The notes under the pieces: model-generated
The model's database searches: none
The model's input: the letters and a program-made list of their open reading frames with translations, nothing else
What the model was told of the DNA's origin: nothing
From: Pseudomonas sp. N3-W
Lineage (GTDB): Bacteria > Pseudomonadota > Gammaproteobacteria > Pseudomonadales > Pseudomonadaceae
Direction: 5' to 3'
Assembly: GCF_024970185.1 (NCBI RefSeq)
Contig: NZ_CP103965.1
Span: 4,336,001-4,400,000, forward strand
Length of the DNA: 64,000 bases
Position numbers and translations under genes: made by a program
Part shown: in pieces, positions 39,502-52,805 of the stretch
How the letters are laid out: every line of letters starts with the position of its first letter
Numbering within the stretch: the stretch's first letter is position 1

Positions 39502-42500
39502 AGGAGGATCTCCATTCGTTCGGTAATAGCCGCGTAGCCCGACAAGGTCGGTTGCTCGAACAACGCCCTGACATCGGCTTCCATGCCTTCCTTGTTCAAC
39601 TGGCCGACCAGGCTGACTGCCAGCAGCGAGTGCCCGCCCAGTTCGAAGAAGTTGTCGTGCCGCCCTACTCGCTCGACGTTCAGCAGTTGCGCCCACAGCC
39701 GTGCCATGAGGATTTCGGTGTCGCCGACCGGGGCTTCGTACTCGCGCACGATCACCGCCGTCAGCCCCGGCGCCGGCAAGGCCTTGCGATCCAGTTTGCC
39801 GTTGGGGCTCAGGGGCAATGCGTCGAGCACGACATAGGCCGAAGGCACCATGTACGCCGGCAACTGACTGAGCAGATGTTCGCGCAGTGCCTCGATGCCG
39901 GGCGCCTCGCTGGCGACTCGCAGCGTGAAATACGCCACCAGGCGTTCGTCGCGCATCAGCACCGCCACTTCACCCAGCGCCGGGTGCGACGCCAGTCGTG
40001 CTTCGATTTCACCCAGCTCGACACGCAAGCCGTGCAACTTGACCTGGAAGTCGTTGCGACCGAGGAACTGCAGGTTGCCATCCGGCAGATAACGCACCAG
40101 GTCGCCGGTGCGGTAGAGCCGATCACCGGCCACGAACGGACTGTCGATGAAGCGCTCGGCGGTCAACGGCGCCAGCCCCAGATAACCGCGCGCCACGCCG
40201 ACCCCGCCGATGTGCAAGTGCCCGCTGACGCCCACGGGCACCGGCAGGTCGTTGGCGTCGAGCACGTACAGCCGGGTATTGCTGATCGGCTTGCCGATTG
40301 GCAACTGGACATCCGGCACCGGCGCACCCGGTTCCAGGGTCCAACTGCTGCTGTCCACGGTGGCCTCGGTCGGGCCATAGACGTTGTGCAAGCGCACGTT
40401 GGGCAGCGACGCCTGGACCCGACGCGCCAGTTCAGCCGTCAGTTCACCGCCGCCGCAGACCATGTCGGTGAGGCTGCTGCACTGGCTGACGTCCGCCACG
40501 TCGAGGAACTGCGCCAGCATCGCCGGCACGAACTTGATCACCGTGACCTGCTGCTCGCGTACCAGCTGCTGCAGATACTCCGGCTCGCGATGACCGTCAG
40601 GACGGGCCAGCACCAGGCGCATGCCGGTGGTCAACGGCCAGAAAAACTCCCACACCGAGCCGTCGAAACTGAACGGGGCTTTTTGCAGCAGCGCGCCGTT
40701 GGGTGCGTGACGGCACAGTTGCGAACTCCAGAACACCAGGTTGTTCAGCCCACGGTGCTCGACCATCACCCCTTTGGGCGTTCCCGTCGTGCCGGAGGTG
40801 TAAATCACATAGGCCATGTGCGAGGCGCTCAACTGCGGCACCTGTGGGTTGCCGAGCGGATTGGCTTGCCAGCTGTTCCGGTCGAAATCGATCACCGGCA
40901 CCGCCACGTCTTTGAGCAGGGCTCGCGTCGCAGCATGCACCAGCACCGCGGTCGGCCCGCAGTCCTGCAACATGTAGGCGATGCGCTCCGGTGGATAACC
41001 GGGGTCCACTGGTACGTAAGCGCCGCCGGCCTTGAGAATCGCCCACAGGCCGATCACCAGTTCCAGGCCGCGTTCGACGCAGAGCACCACCCGCGCATCC
41101 GGCCCCACACCCTGTTGACGCAGGTGATGGGCCAGCTGATTGGCGCGTTCATTGAGTTCGCGGTAGGTCAGCTGCTGCTCACCCGCCACCAGCGCCACGG
41201 CATCCGGCGTGCGCTCGACCTGCGCTTCGAACACGGACTGAATGGTTTGCTCCAGCGGATAATCAACCGCCGTGGCATTGAGGTCAGTCAGCAGATATTC
41301 CCGTTCCAGCGCCGCCAGGACCGGCAATCGGTTCAACTGCATTTGCGGTGTCTGTTCCAGGGCCTCCACCAGCGATTCGAGCGCGGTGCGCATGAAGTCG
41401 CCGATCCGCTGTGCGCCGACCTGGGCCACCGTTCTGGCGGTAAGCACGAAGCCTTCGCCCAGGTCATCCACACTCAGGGTCAACGGGAAGTTGGTGCGTT
41501 CTGCACTGGCCAGGGTTTCGATGCCCTGCCAACCGGCTTGAGGCTCAGTCTCGCTGCTGCTGTGCCGGTAGTTGAGCATCGCGCTGAACAACGGCAGGGG
41601 CGCCGCAACACCGCTGCAACGTTGTGCCAGGGACAGCGATGCATGTTCGTGCCCCAACAGTTGCGAGAGTCGCGCATGGGTGGCGCGCACGGCGTCGCGC
41701 ACGCCGCCCTCGTCCACATTCACGCGCAATGGCAGGGTATTGATGAACATCCCCAGCGCCCGGTCAGCACCGGCGCCGCCTTGCATGCGCCCCATCAATA
41801 CAGTGCCGAACACCACCGACGCCTTACCGGACGTCGCCGCCAGCACCTGGGCCCAGGCCAGATGGAACAGGCTGGCGGCACTGACACCCAGCGTCCGGGT
41901 CTGGGCGCGCAGACGCCTGCTCAGCGCGTCCGAAAGCGCTTGCCGGAACTCCTCGACACCGTTGCCATCGCCTTGTACGTCTTGCAGACCAAATGGCAGG
42001 GTCGGTTCATCGACGTCAGCGAGCATCTCGTGGAAGAACGCCTCATGCTCCTGCTCACTGACGCCCAGCCGGGCCTGGGCCACGTAGTTGCGATAAGGAA
42101 TCGCCTCGCTCAGCGGCTCACGCTGACCGAGCAGGCTCGCCAGTATTTCGTCCCGCACCACATCGAGTGCGGTGTGATCCAGCGCAATGTGATGGAACAG
42201 CAGCACCGCCACCACCCGTTGCCGGGCCGGGTCCTGCGCATACATCAGTTGCATCAGCGGCGCCTTCGTCACGTCCAGCCGATAATGCCGCGCATCGAAC
42301 CGTGCATTCAGCTGGCTCAGCACGTCCCCGGCCAGTGGCAGGGTCGGCACTGGCTCGGACCTCAGTTCGGCATGGCGCCATACCACTTGCAGCGGCTGGC
42401 TCAAGCCCTCCCAGATTACCCCCGTACGCAGGATGTCATGGCGGTCGATGACCTTTTGCAGCGCCCCGGCAAACGCGTGCAGGCGCTCAAGGCTGTCAAA

Positions 42501-45500
42501 GGCCAATTGCGTTTGCAGCAGGTACGGATCGCCCTGTCGGGTGGTGATGTGGTGATAAAGAATGCCTTCCTGCAACGGCGCCAACGGGTAAATATCCTGC
42601 ACGTTGGCCGCGCCGCCCGGCACGCTGGCGACCACACGGTCGATGGTCTGCTGGTCCAGTTGCACCAGTGACAGCATTTGCGGGGTGATGCGCTGGCAAT
42701 CCGCGGGAATGCGGTTGGCCGGCACTTCGATTTCCCGACCGCTGCCCACGGCGGCGGCCAGCGCCATCAGGGTCGGCTGGCTGAACAGGATGCGCACGTC
42801 GGCGCTCAGGCCACGCTGACGCATGCGTTCGATCAGGCTCACGGCCAGCAGGGAATGGCCGCCCAGCTCGAAGAAATGATCGTGACGTCCCACGCGCTCG
42901 ATCTTGAGCACGTCGGCCCAGATCTGCGCCAGCGCCACTTCGACTTCACCCTGCGGCGCCTCGTATTCGCGGTTCAGCAGCGACGCCTGATCCGGCGATG
43001 GCAGCGCCTTGCGGTCGAGTTTGCCGTTGGCGGTCAGTGGCAGGCTGTCCAGTCGCACGTAGGCCGATGGCACCATGTAGGCCGGCAGTCTGCCTTGCAG
43101 ATGGCTGCGCAGGTCTTCGATATCGAGCGGCGCGTGCTCGGTGAACCAGACCACCAGACGCCCGTCCTGCACCAATGCCACGGCTTCCTTCACGTCGTGA
43201 TGGCTGGCCAGCGCGGCTTCGATTTCGCCCGGCTCGATGCGCATGCCACGGATTTTCACCTGGTCGTCGTTGCGTCCCAGGTATTCGATGTTGCCGTCCG
43301 CCAGCCAGCGCGCCATATCACCAGTGCGGTACAGGCGTGCCTGCGGGTTGAATGGATCTTCAAGGAAGCGCTCGGCGGTCAGATCCGGGCGGTTCAGGTA
43401 GCCCCGCGCCACGCCGGCACCGCCGACGTACAACTCGCCCGCCACGCCAATCGGCACCGGGCGCTGCTGATCATCGAGCAGGTACACCGTGGCATTGGCG
43501 ATCGGTTTGCCGATGTGCAGCAACTGCCCGACCTCGACCCGGCCCGAGGTCGCGACCACTGTCGCTTCGGTCGGGCCGTAGTTGTTGATCACCTCGAAGG
43601 TTTGCGCCCGACTGAACTGCCGCAAGCGGTCGCCGCCGATCAATAGCGTGCGCAGCGTCGGGTGATCAAGGTGCTGGCTGAACGCGTATTCGGCCACAGG
43701 TGTCGGCAGGAAGCTGACATCCAGCGGTTGCGCACGCCACCAGTCGAGTAGTTCATCGATGTTTTCGTTGCCGACAGGCGCCGGTGGCAAGTGCAAGGTC
43801 GCGCCGGCACACAATGCCGGCCAGACTTCCCAGGCCATCGCGTCAAAGCCGAAACCGGCAACGCTGGAGGTCTGGCTGTCTTGCCCGAGGTGGAAGGCAT
43901 CGCAGTGCCAATGCACCAGGTTTTCCACAGTGCGGTGCTCGACCATCACCCCTTTGGGCAGGCCGGTCGAGCCGGATGTGTAGATGACGTAGGCCAGGTT
44001 CGACGGGGTCAGGCCCGGGACGTGTGGATTGCTGTGGGGCAGCGCCTGCCACAGCGGTTGGTCGAGATTGATCAATGGCACGTCGAGGGCCGGCAGCTGT
44101 TCCAGCAAGGCCTGCTGGGTCACTACCGCCACCGGCGCACTGTCGCTGAGCAGATAGCTCAAGCGCTCCGGTGGATAAGCCGGATCAATCGGCACGTAGC
44201 CCGCCCCGGCCTTGAGAATCGCCAGCATCCCCACCAGCATGTCCGGCCCGCGCCGCACGCAGAGCGCAACCCGGTCATCCGGCTGCACGCCTTGTTGCAC
44301 CAGGTGATGGGCCAACTGATTGGCGCGCTGGTTGAGTTGCTGGTAGTTCAGACGCTCGGCGCCTTGAATCACCGCCAGCGCATCCGGCCGCAGCTGCGCC
44401 TGAACTTCGAACAGCCCGTGCACGGTGTGTCCGCTCGGGTAGTGCGCGGCACTGGCGTTGAAGCTGCGCAGGACTCGCTCGCGCTCGTGCACGGGCAGAA
44501 TCGACAACTGGTTCAATGCCCGCTGCGGGGCCTGTTCCAGTGCCTTCACCAACTGTTCCAGCGCCGTGTGCATGTACGCGCCGACGCGCCGGGCGCCGAC
44601 CTCGGGCAACGTCTGGAGCGTGAACCGAAAATCTTCGCCCAGGTCATTGACGTTGAGCACCAGCGGATAATTGCTGCGCCCCTGGGAATCGAGGACCTGA
44701 ATGCCTTCCCAGTCGAACGGTTTGTGGCGGCCCTCATCCACCGCGCTGTGGCGGTAGTTGAGCAAGCTGTTGAACAACGGCACCGAGGCCGGGACGCCAC
44801 TGCACCGTTGAGCCAGCGACAGTGACGCATGCTCGTGCCCCAACAATTGCGAGAGCCGCGCGTGGGTGGCGCGCACGCCCTCGCGCACGCCGGTGCTGCC
44901 GACATTGACCCGCAGCGGCAGGGTATTGATAAACATCCCCAGCGCCCGGTCAGCGCCGTCGCCCGCCTGCATCCGGCCCAACAGGACCGTGCCGAACACC
45001 ACCTCTTCGCGGCCCGTGACCTGGCCCAGCACCTGGGCCCATGCCAGGTGCATCAGGCTGGCGGCACTGACGCCCACCTGCCTGGCCTGCTCACGCACCC
45101 GCCGCGCCAGGGTCGCGTCGACCGGCAATTGCGCTTCTTCGATGTCGTGGCCCTCGCCCTGCACATCCTGCAGGCCGAACGGCAGCGTCGGTTCATCAAT
45201 ATCGCCGAGCATGTCGCGCAAGAACGTCTCATGCTCCTCGGTGCTGACCCCGAGGCGCACCTGAGCCACGTAGTTGCGATACGGCACCGCTGCTGCCGGC
45301 TGCACATCCGGATTGAACAGGAAACCGTGCATTTCCTGCCCCACCACCTCCATGGCCGTGTGGTCCAGCGCCAGATGATGGAACAGCACAATCGCTACGA
45401 GCCGCTGGTTTGCCGGATCCTGGGCATAGACCAACCGAATCAGGGGCGCTGCGGTGAGGTCCAGGCGGTAATGCCGAGCATCGAAACGCGACTGCAACTG

Positions 45501-48500
45501 CGTCAGCACATCGCCGGCCGCCGGGTCGTTCGGCACCTCTTGCAGCACCAGCTCGGCCTTGCGCCAAACCACTTGCAGCGGGCTTTCAAGGCCTTGCCAC
45601 AGCACCGCCGTGCGCAAGATGTCGTGGCGATCGATGACCTGCTGCAACGCCCGGCTGAACGTGTGCAAGCGCTCAAGGCTGTCGAAGGCCATGTGCGACT
45701 GCAACAGATAGGGGTCGCCCTGTTCGGCGCTGATGTGGTGATAAAGAATGCCTTCCTGCAACGGCGCCAACGGGTAAATATCCTGCACGTTGGCCGCGCC
45801 GCCCGGCACGCTGGCGACCACGCGGTCGATGGTCTGCTGGTCCAGTTGCACCAGTGACAGCATTTGCGGGGTGATGCGCTGGCAATCCGCGGGAATGCGG
45901 TTGGCCGGCACTTCGATTTCCCGACCGCTGCCCACGGCGGCGGCCAGCGCCGTCAGGGTCGGCTGGCTGAACAGGACGCGCACGTCGGCGCTCAGGCCAC
46001 GCTGGCGCATGCGCTCGATCAGGCTCACGGCCAGCAGGGAATGGCCACCCAGCTCGAAGAAATGATCGTGACGCCCCACGCGCTCGACCTTGAGCACGTC
46101 GGCCCAGATCTGCGCCAGGGCCACTTCGACTTCACCCTGCGGCGCCTCGTATTCGCGGCTCAGCAGCGACGCCTGATCCGGCGCCGGCAGCGCCTTGCGG
46201 TCGAGTTTGCCGTTGGCGGTCAGCGGCAGGTTGTCCAGTCGCACGTAGGCCGACGGCACCATGTAGGCCGGCAAGCAGCCTTGCAGATGGCTGCGCAGGT
46301 CTTCGATGTCGAGCGGCGCGTGCTCGGTGAACCAGACCACCAGACGCCCGTCCTGCACCAATGCCACGGCTTCCTTCACGTCGTGATGGCTGGCCAGCGC
46401 AGCTTCGATTTCGCCCGGCTCGATGCGCATGCCACGGACTTTTACCTGGTCGTCGTTGCGTCCCAGGTATTCGATGTTGCCGTCTGCCAGCCAGCGCGCC
46501 ATATCACCAGTGCGGTACAGGCGTGCCTGCGGGTTGAATGGATCTTCAAGGAAGCGCTCGGCGGTCAGATCCGGGCGGTTCAGGTAGCCCCGCGCCACGC
46601 CGGCACCGCCGACGTACAACTCGCCCGCCACGCCAATCGGCACCGGTCGCTGCTGTTCGTCCAGCAGGTACACCGTGGCATTGGCGATCGGTTTGCCGAT
46701 GTGCAGCACCTGCCCGACCTCGACCCGGCCCGACGTCGCGACCACTGTCGCTTCGGTCGGGCCGTAGTTGTTGATCACCTCGAAGGTTTGCGCCCGACTG
46801 AACTGCCGCAAGCGGTCGCCGCCGATCAATAGCGTGCGCAGCGTCGGGTGTTCCAGGTGCTGGCTGAAGGCATATTCGGCAATGGGCGTCGGCAGAAAAC
46901 TGACGTCCAGCGGCTGCGTTCGCCACCAGTGGAGCAACTCATCAATGTTCTCATTGCCGACATGCGCCGGTGGCAAGTGCAAGGTCGCGCCGGCACACAA
47001 TGCCGGCCAGACCTCCCAGGCCACCGCATCGAAGCCGAAACCGGCGACGCTGGAGGTCTGGCTGTCTTGCCCGAGGTGGAAGGCATCGCAGTGCCAATGC
47101 ACCAGGTTTTCCACGGTACGGTGCTCGACCATCACCCCTTTGGGCAGGCCGGTCGAGCCGGAGGTGTAGATGACGTAGGCCAGGTTCGACGGGGTCAGGC
47201 CATGAGCCTGAGGATTGACGTTTGAGTGTTGCTGCCAATCCGCGCCGTCGAGATCGACGACCGCAACGTTGCCCAACAGATCACGGGTTGTCGCGTGCGC
47301 CAGCACCGCCACCGGGGCGCTGTCCTGCAACAGGTAGGCAATACGCTCGGCAGGATAAGCCGGATCAATCGGCACGTAGCCCGCCCCGGCCTTGAGAATT
47401 GCCAACATGCCCACCAGCATGTCCGGGCCTCGGCGTACGCAGAGCGCAACCCGGTCATCCGGCTGCACGCCCTGTTGCAGCAGGTGATGAGCCAACTGGT
47501 TGGCGCGCTGATTGAGTTGCTGGTAGTTCAGGCGCTCGGCGCCTTGAATCACGGCCAGGGCATAAGGCCGAAGCTGCGCCTGAACTTCGAACAGCCCGTG
47601 CACGGTGTGCCCGCTGGGGTACGGCGCGACAGTGGCATTGAAGGCGCGCAACACTTGATCGCGTTCCAGGGCGGGCAGCATCGACAACTGGTTCAATGGA
47701 CGCTGTGGCGTCTGCTCCATTGCCTGCACCAGTTGCTCCAGCGCCGTGTGCATGTACGCGCCAATCCGCTCGGCGCCGACCCCGGCCAGCGTCTGCACGG
47801 TCAGCCGGAATCCTTTGCCCAGGTCATCGACACTGAGCACCAGCGGATAGTTGCTGCGCTCCTGCGAATAAAGGATCTCGATGCCTTCCCAGCCCAACGC
47901 GTTGGCCCCGTCCTCGTCCACCACGCTGTGCCGATAGTTGAGCAGGCTGCTGAACAACGGCACCGAGGCCGGGACACCGCTGCAACGCTGGGCCAGGGAC
48001 AGCGAAGCGTGTTCGTGCCCCAGCAATTGCGAAAGTCGCGCATGGGTGGCACGCACGCCTTCGCGCACGCCGGTGCTGCCCACACTCACCCGTAGCGGCA
48101 GGCTGTTGATGAACATGCCCAGCGCCCGGTCGGCACCTTCACCACCCTGCATGCGGCCCAACAAGACGGTGCCGAACACCACCTCTTCGCGGCCGGTGAC
48201 CTGGCCCAGCACCTGCGCCCAGGCCAGGTGCGCCACGCTCGCGGCACTGACGCCCAACTGCCTGGCCTGCACACGCAGACGCTGACTGAGGGAGGCGTCG
48301 AGGGTTGATTTGGCTTCTTCAATGCCGCTGCCGTCACCGTTGACGTCTTGCAAACCAAAGGGCAGCGTCGGTTCGTCAATGTCGCCCAGCATGTCACTGA
48401 AAAATTGTTCGTGCTCTTCGCGGCTGATGCCCAACCGGGCCTGCGCCACATAGTTGCGATAAGGCACGGCCGCACTTTGCGGGTCGTGCTGGCCGGTCAG

Positions 48501-51500
48501 GCTGGCGCTCAACTCGTGCACCAGCACTTCAAGCGCGGTGTGGTCGAGCAGCAGGTGGTGCAGCAGCAGAATGCCGACCCAGCGCGACTGTCGAGGATCC
48601 TCGGTGTAGGCAAAGCGCATCAGCGACGCCTTGCTGAAATCCAGGCGATAGTGCCGTGGGTCGAAAATCCCCTGCATCTGTTGCAGCACATCACCGTCTT
48701 GCGGGTCGGCGTCCACCCGCTCCAGCGCCAGCGGCGCCTGGCGCCAGACCACTTGAACCGCTTCATCGAGCCCCTGCCACAGCACGCTGGTGCGCAGGAT
48801 GTCGTGGCGCGCAATCGCGCCTTGCAGCGCCCGGACAAACGCCTTGATCTGCTTCAGGCCAGCAAAGCTGAACTGCACTTGCAGGACATAGGGATCGCCC
48901 TCGGTGGCGCTGAGATGGTGATAGAGGATGCCCGCCTGCAACGGCGCCAGTGCATAAATGTCCTGCACATTGGCGACCCCGCCAGGCACCGTCGCGACGA
49001 TGCGGTCAATCGCCTCCTGATCCAGCGTGGCCAGCGGCAACAGGTCCGGGGTGATGCGGGTGCAATCGGCGCCAATCAGGTTGGCGGGTACGCGCACCTG
49101 ATGCTGGCCGCCCACCGCTGCGGCCAGTGCCGCGAGGGTCGGTTGACCGAACAGCACCCGCACGTCGGCGCTCAGTTCCAGCTGACGCATGCGTTCGATG
49201 AGTTTGACCGCGAGCAGCGAATGGCCGCCCAGTTCAAAAAAGTTGTCGTGGCGGCCTACCTGATCAAGCTTGAGCAGGTCGCGCCAGATCGCCGCGATGC
49301 GGCTCTCGGTATCGCCCTGCAGCGCTTCGTGGCCGCGACGGGCAAAGGCATCGGTGTCCGGCGCAGGCAAAGCCTTGCGATCGAGTTTGCCGTTGGTGGT
49401 CAGCGCAAAGCGGTCGAGCAGGACAAACGCGCTCGGCACCATGTACTCGGCCAGGGACAGCAGCAGGTGATCGCGCAGCCCGGCGGCGCTCAATTCAATG
49501 TCCGGTCCGGCAATCACGTACGCGACCAGGCGCAGGTCGCCGGGGGCGTCCTCACGGGCGATCACCAGCGCTTCGCGCACACCTGGGCAAGCGACGAGGC
49601 GGGATTCGATCTCGCCCAGCTCGATGCGGAAACCACGGATCTTCACCTGATCGTCATTACGGCCAAGGTATTGCAGCGTGCCATCCGGCATCCAGCGCGC
49701 CAGGTCGCCGGTCTTGTACAGACGGGCATCGGCACGACCGCTGAACGGGTCGGCGATGAAGCGCTCGGCGGTCAGCTCGGCGCGGTTCAGATAGCCCCGG
49801 GCGACCCCGGCGCCACCGACATACAGCTCACCGATGACACCGGCCGGCACCGGTTCGCGGCGCGCGTCCAGCACGTAGAGTTGCAAGTCGGGAATTCGCC
49901 CGCCAATCGGGCTGACGCCGGTCAACTGCGCATCCGCCGCCTCCAGTGCGCGGTACGTCACGTGCACCGTGGTTTCGGTGATGCCGTACATGTTCACCAG
50001 TTGCGTTCCGGCGTTGCTCACCCGCGTGTACCAGGGTTTGAGAATGCCCGGGTCGAGGGCTTCGCCACCAAAAATCACCTGGCGCAGGGAATGCTTCAAG
50101 GCGCTGTTGCCTTGCGCCACGATCAGCTGCCGGAACGCGCTGGGCGTCTGATTGAGGATGCTCACGCCCGCCTCGCACAGCAGTGCGTAGCACTCGTCCG
50201 GCGAACGGCTGACCCATTGCGGCACCACCAGCAACTGGCCGCCGTGGATCAACGCGCCCCAGATTTCCCAGACGGAAAAATCGAAAGCGAAAGAGTGAAA
50301 CAGCGCCCACACGTCCTGACGGTTGAAGTCGAACCAATAGCGCGTCGCCGAAAACAGCCGCGCCACGTTGCGATGCTCGACCATCACCCCTTTGGGCTGG
50401 CCGGTGGAACCGGAGGTGTAGATCACATAGGCCAGGCTCGCTGACGTCAGCCCCGGCACCAGCGGATTGGCACTGGATTCGTCACGCAGGCCATGGCTTT
50501 CCAGGTCGATGACTGGCACTGCCCGTTGCCCGACCAACGCCGCGGTGGCCGGCTGCACCAGCACCGCGACCGGCGCGCTGTCTTCCAGCGTATAGGCAAT
50601 GCGTTCGGCCGGATAAGCCGGGTCGATGGGCACATACCCGGCCCCCGCCTTGAGAATGCCCAGCAGGCCGATGATCATTTCCAGACCACGTTCGACGCAG
50701 ATCGCCACCCGGTCATCCGGGCACACGCCCAGCGCCAGCAGTCGATGGGCGACCTGGTTCGCACGTTCATTGAGGGCACGGTAGCTCAGGGTCTGGTGTT
50801 CAAACAGCACGGCGACCGCTTCGGGGCGGACAGCGGCCTGGGCTTCGACCTGATGATGGATCAACGAGGAATCGGCGTAGTCACCCAGGTAGGTGTTCAA
50901 GGTCTGCAACAGATGACGGCGCTCGATGGCCGGCAGGATGTTCAGGGTGTGCAGCGCCACGTCCGGTGTTTCTTCCAGCGCCAGCACCAGGCTTTCCAGT
51001 GCGGTTTGCAGGTAGCGCGCAACCCGCGGTGCACCGATCGAGGCCGTCACCATGACGGTGATGGAGAAATCGTCGCCCAGGTCATCGACGTTCACCGTCA
51101 ACGGGTAGTTGGTGCGCTCCTCGGCGGCCAACACCTGAATGCCGGGCGCCACGTCGATGACGTCTGCCACCTCGGCGGCCGCGGTGTGACGATAATTGAG
51201 CATGGAACTGAACAACGGCGTGGGTGCGGTCACGCCGCTGCAACGTTGTGCCAACGCCAGCGATGCCTGTTCATGACCCAGCAACGCGGTCAGACGCAAG
51301 TGGGTGGCCTTGACCCCGGCACGTACGCCCTGCTCACCGACATCCACCCGCAGCGGCAAGGTATTGATGAAGATGCCCAACGATTGGTCGGAACCGGCTG
51401 ACGCGTCCATGCGCCCCAGCAGCACCGTGCCGAATACCACCGACTGGCATCCGGACACTTTGCTCAGCACCAGCGCCTGCGCCAGGTGCATCAGGCTTGC

Positions 51501-52508
51501 GGCGCTCACGCCCAATTGTCGGGCCTGAGTGCGCAGACGCTGGCTCAACTCGCTGTCGAGGGTCACACGGGATTGCTCGATACCCTGGCCATTGCCTTGC
51601 ACATCCTGCAAACCGAACGGCAGGGTTGGCTCATCGATATCGCCGAGCATCTCGCGAAAAAAGGCTTCGTGCTCCTGCTCGCTGTGGCTCATTCGCGCCT
51701 GGACCAGGTGATTGCGAAACGGCACGGGCGGCCCCAGTTCGGCGGTCTTGCCCTGCAGGCAGGCCTGCAACTCGCGACTCACCACTTCCAGTGCGGTGTG
51801 GTCCATCACCATGTGATGGTGCAGCAGCATCGCGACCACACGGCCCTGGGCCTGGTCCTCGGCAAACACCAGACGCACCAGTGGCGCCTGGCGCAGGTCC
51901 AGACGATTGCGGTGGACATCGCAGCGGGCCCGCAACTGGCTCAGGACATCACCGTGCGCGGCGTCGAAGTGCACCTGCTCGCAGACCAGTTGCGCCTGGC
52001 GCCAGACCACTTGCACCGGCTCGTCCAGACGCTCCCAGGCCATGGATGTGCGCAGGATGTCGTGACGATCGATCACCCATTGCAGCGCCTTGGCATACGT
52101 CTCGAACAGCTCGCGATCAGAGAACGCAAGCTGTGCCTGCAACACATACGGGTCGCCCTGCTGCGCCGACAGATAGTGGTACAGCATGCCTTCCTGCAAC
52201 GGCGCCAGCGGATAGATGTCCTGCACGTTGGGCGCGCCGCCCGGCACGCCGGCAACGATACGGTCGATGCTTGCCTGGTCCAGTTGCACCAGCGGCAACA
52301 TGTCCGGGGTGATCCGGTAGGCCGGGCTCAGCCAGTCACCGCCGTTTTGCGCCACCAGGTCGAGCAATTGCCCTTTGTGCCTGAGCAGGTTGTCCCACAA
52401 CGCATCGTCCAGCGCCTCGTCGTCCCCCAGAATGACCAGATCATCGTCTTCGCGCTGAAGACGGATCGCGTAGGTGGAAATAACGGCCATCAATTCGCTG
52501 AACTGCAT
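39498..52508 (-). CDS. NRPS-2: four C-A-T modules
   Basis: A 4336-residue synthetase. An N-terminal TubC-like docking segment (about 1-55) precedes four modules with T-domain serines at about 1097, 2157, 3219 and 4294. Adenylation pockets read by eye are DFWNIGMVHK (Thr), DAWFLGNVVK (Leu), DAWFLGNVVK (Leu) and about DGWKVGVVDK (unassigned, perhaps Gln or Glu). All four condensation domains are of the dual condensation/epimerisation type: modules 2-4 carry HHLSATEGD, HHISAEQGD and HHITTRQGD. The first has HYLSAQQGD, with Tyr for the second His. There is no thioesterase, so the chain passes to NRPS-3, whose start codon overlaps this stop (GTGA). The ATG at 52508 has GGAG about 10 nt upstream. 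Confidence 0.93.
40200..41280 (-). repeat. block shared with 53556-54636 (Z-module A domain)
   Basis: Aligns with 53556-54636 at a constant offset of 13356 at both ends. Identity is clearly lower than for the other blocks (roughly 95 percent by eye) and differences cluster near 40690-40720. It covers the Z-type adenylation domains that end NRPS-2 and NRPS-1. Confidence 0.75.
42546..43662 (-). repeat. block shared with 45732-46848 (adjacent Leu modules)
   Basis: Matches the next module at a constant offset of 3186 bp, with only scattered differences. It runs from the start of one condensation domain back through the T domain and most of the preceding Leu A domain. It is a direct repeat within NRPS-2. 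Confidence 0.85.
45732..46848 (-). repeat. second copy of the 42546-43662 block
   Basis: Partner of 42546-43662, spanning the Leu A domain and T domain of module 2 and the first part of condensation domain 3. The two copies lie exactly one module apart, as expected for duplication of a whole module. Confidence 0.85.
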
Positions 52509-52805
52509 GGGTAACCTGCTCCGTGGTTTTGAATGACAGCGTGACGGGCAGACGCGAAAACGGTCTGGCCGTCATGCTCAAAAGTAATAAGGACACTGAT
52601 CCGTCAGGCCTGAAAAACTAAAACATCCGCCAGTGCCTGTCTGACATGGGAAGCCGGGACAAGGCCTGCGGCACGTACCAGCACAAAACCTGTGGGAGCG
52701 AGCTTGCTCGCGATGGCGGTTTCATATCCAACATGTGTATTGGCTGATCTACCGTAATCGCGAGCAAGCTCGCTCCCACAAGGATTTGTGGTGTTCTCGC
52801 TCGTG
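52509..52805. other. intergenic space between NRPS-1 and NRPS-2
   Basis: 297 nt without a gene. It contains a complete REPIN (52690-52782) and about 180 nt of ordinary sequence in front of NRPS-2. NRPS-2 and NRPS-3 overlap, so this gap is the only break in the NRPS chain and may hold a separate promoter for NRPS-2. I could not point to a convincing -35/-10 pair. Confidence 0.6.
52690..52782. repeat. REPIN
   Basis: CTGTGGGAGCGAGCTTGCTC at the left and GAGCAAGCTCGCTCCCACA at the right are about 50 nt apart. It sits 24 nt downstream of the NRPS-1 stop codon on the minus strand. Confidence 0.9.

Noticed and set aside
39502-39696. Longer N-terminus for NRPS-3
   Set aside because: The extra 65 codons lie inside NRPS-2 and have no docking-domain character. 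The GTG at 39501 overlaps the stop, has GGAG upstream and opens directly into a TubC-like docking segment.
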